Assembly (NCBI GenBank): GCA_013178255.1
Contig: JABLWY010000001.1
Location: 177,501-241,500 of the forward strand
From: Coprothermobacteraceae bacterium
GTDB lineage: Bacteria; Coprothermobacterota; Coprothermobacteria; Coprothermobacterales; Coprothermobacteraceae
Reading direction: 5' to 3'
DNA length: 64,000 bases
The position numbers and the translations under genes are program-made. Below the pieces are notes generated by a model, which saw only the letters and a list, made by a program, of their open reading frames with translations, was not told where the DNA came from and did not search any database. Below are positions 63,282-64,000 of this stretch, piece by piece; within the stretch, counting starts at the first letter, position 1, and every line of letters starts with the position of its first letter.

Positions 63282-63653
63282 ATGCCTTTCTCCTATGCTG
63301 ATGTGCTGGCAGGCCTACTGGTGGTTGCCCTCGTAGGTTCCTTGTTGGTTGCAGCTCTATCAGATTATAGGCATGTAAACAGACACCTGACCGAGCGTGG
63401 AACAGCTTATGCGTTGTTGTACGCCGAACTGTACAATGCCCCGTGGTTTACTGAGACCAGCAGCGTGATAACCCGGACCATAGACGGTGTCTCCTATACG
63501 GTGACCATTACGTCGAAGCCGGGATGCTCACGTTTTGGCGCAGAAGCAACGCTGTTGCCCGATTGCGTAGGCCACTTCAAAGAAACGACGGTAACCGTAG
63601 AGTGGAAAAGCCACGAAATAACTGCCACGAGGGCTTCCCGGGTTTTACCCTGA
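63282..63653 (+). CDS. Prepilin-like minor subunit with a very short leader
   Basis: A 123-residue protein starting MPFSYADVLAGLLVVALVGS. The residues FSYAD-VLAG line up with the F-(T/S)-L-I-E-V-L motif of minor pilins, with Asp in place of Glu5, but only MP precedes Phe and the processing Gly is missing. It would be inserted by its hydrophobic helix; peptidase cleavage is doubtful. Its end overlaps the next prepilin gene by about 50 nt in another frame. No ribosome-binding site; the mRNA is probably leaderless. Confidence 0.65.
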   Translation: MPFSYADVLAGLLVVALVGSLLVAALSDYRHVNRHLTERGTAYALLYAELYNAPWFTETSSVITRTIDGVSYTVTITSKPGCSRFGAEATLLPDCVGHFKETTVTVEWKSHEITATRASRVLP

Positions 63654-63877
63654 TTGAACTGACATTAGCCATTGCAGCATCCATGGCTCTGGTGTCTATA
63701 TCCTTGGGTTTGGTTGCCTTGGGTTGGTTGGATATTAAGCGCTCTAGATCATCGAGCTACGGCCCGTTGGTGGGTTTCTTAGGAGATAGGTGCGCTGTGG
63801 AGCGTATCCAGCTCTTAGGGCCTCAAGAATGTCTGCAACACCTCGGAGAGCTGCTAGTTGGGACATACACGCGGTAG
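63602..63877 (+). CDS. Type IV prepilin-like minor pilin
   Basis: A 91-residue protein from GTG 63602: VEKPRNNCHEGFPG, then FTLIELTLAIAASMALVSIS with Glu5. Leader, processing Gly and hydrophobic helix are classical. The mature part after the helix is only about 50 residues, short even for a minor pilin. Overlaps both neighbours. Start is uncertain because no good ribosome-binding site is near. Confidence 0.7.
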   Translation: MEKPRNNCHEGFPGFTLIELTLAIAASMALVSISLGLVALGWLDIKRSRSSSYGPLVGFLGDRCAVERIQLLGPQECLQHLGELLVGTYTR

Positions 63878-64000
63878 TGCCTCAGTGGTATTGGTTTCTG
63901 TGATGCTCTCCGGTTTAATCATGCTGCTATTGGCCATAGCCGGGTACGAAGTTTTGTATGCGCGTGCGGTGGAGATGAAGGCTGCTCAACGATTGCACCT
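63858..64000 (+). CDS. Prepilin-like (PilX type) gene, N-terminal part
   Basis: From TTG 63858 (GGAGAG 7 nt upstream, in-frame stop directly before) 47 codons run to the window edge: LGHTRG followed by SASVVLVSVMLSGLIMLLLA and a polar helix ending VEMKAAQRLH. The short leader ending in Gly and Glu5-less hydrophobic helix resemble PilX/GspK subunits such as the one at 52260. Partial. Confidence 0.55.
   Translation, partial: MGHTRGSASVVLVSVMLSGLIMLLLAIAGYEVLYARAVEMKAAQRLH

Overview
The window is a 64 kb chromosomal segment around the replication origin of what looks like a thermophilic, anaerobic, heterotrophic bacterium with Gram-positive-like gene order (dnaA, dnaN, S4-domain gene). A tungsten-type aldehyde:ferredoxin oxidoreductase, a tungstate-type ABC transporter, an archaeal-type peroxiredoxin, a large secreted subtilase, a secreted GH13 enzyme and several surface proteins ending in copper-amine-oxidase-N 'stalk' domains would fit a Coprothermobacter-like organism. 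That assignment is inference from gene content. No rRNA, tRNA, CRISPR array, transposase or phage gene was recognised.

Layout. 1-4.6 kb: Na+/alanine symporter start, membrane PAS-GGDEF cyclase, CDF metal exporter, flavin-binding NimA-like protein, peroxiredoxin. 4.6-11.7 kb: UvrD/PcrA helicase, then on the minus strand TldD, PmbA, aldehyde ferredoxin oxidoreductase and a MoaD-like protein; two parS-like palindromes lie here. 11.7-14.7 kb: oriC/dnaA/dnaN with DnaA boxes on both sides of dnaA. 14.8-25.1 kb: maltodextrin/alpha-glucan locus (binding protein, MalF, MalG, surface glucan-binding protein, GH13 amylopullulanase). 25.1-29.1 kb: minus-strand NifX/Mrp/DUF134/DUF5320 operon divergent from tupABC, with a perfect 13-bp inverted repeat lying over its promoter. 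29.2-36.3 kb: secreted S8 protease and a 1089-residue surface protein. 36.3-43.7 kb: Lin0512-family gene, guanine-type riboswitch with AzgA purine permease, degenerate membrane M28-like protein, O-antigen-ligase-like protein, chemoreceptor, class II aldolase. 43.7-51.3 kb: peptide-type binding protein, small proteins, lipid kinase/FolE2/QueD, and an ECF-sigma/PspC envelope-stress operon. 51.4-64 kb: two groups of type IV prepilin-like genes, CheW-like protein, ATPase-TPR-GGDEF protein, guaB-guaA, ferritin-like protein, GNAT, divergent binding protein, macro-domain protein.

What stands out. (1) Three genes carry simple inactivating lesions: an in-frame TGA at a Trp position in the maltodextrin-binding protein, a 19-bp tandem duplication in the GH13 gene and a 16-bp tandem duplication in the Lin0512 gene. 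Removing one unit restores one reading frame in each duplication case. (2) The promoters of the S8 protease and of the PspC/ECF-sigma operon share a 12-mer and exactly the same 14-nt spacing to the -10 box, suggesting a small ECF regulon linking envelope stress and a secreted protease. (3) At least six genes have a -10 box ending exactly 6 nt before the start codon, the layout of leaderless mRNAs. One pair is divergent and shares an 8-bp palindromic -10. (4) A 652-bp block is repeated in tandem without any difference that I can see inside the glucan-binding protein gene.

How the parts fit. Secreted hydrolases (S8, GH13) and stalk-domain surface proteins would feed ABC transporters; TupABC, AOR and MoaD form a plausible tungsten-enzyme set; AzgA under a guanine riboswitch and guaBA cover purine salvage and GMP synthesis; GGDEF, CheW, MCP and prepilin genes point to surface behaviour. 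All family calls are by eye without database searches.
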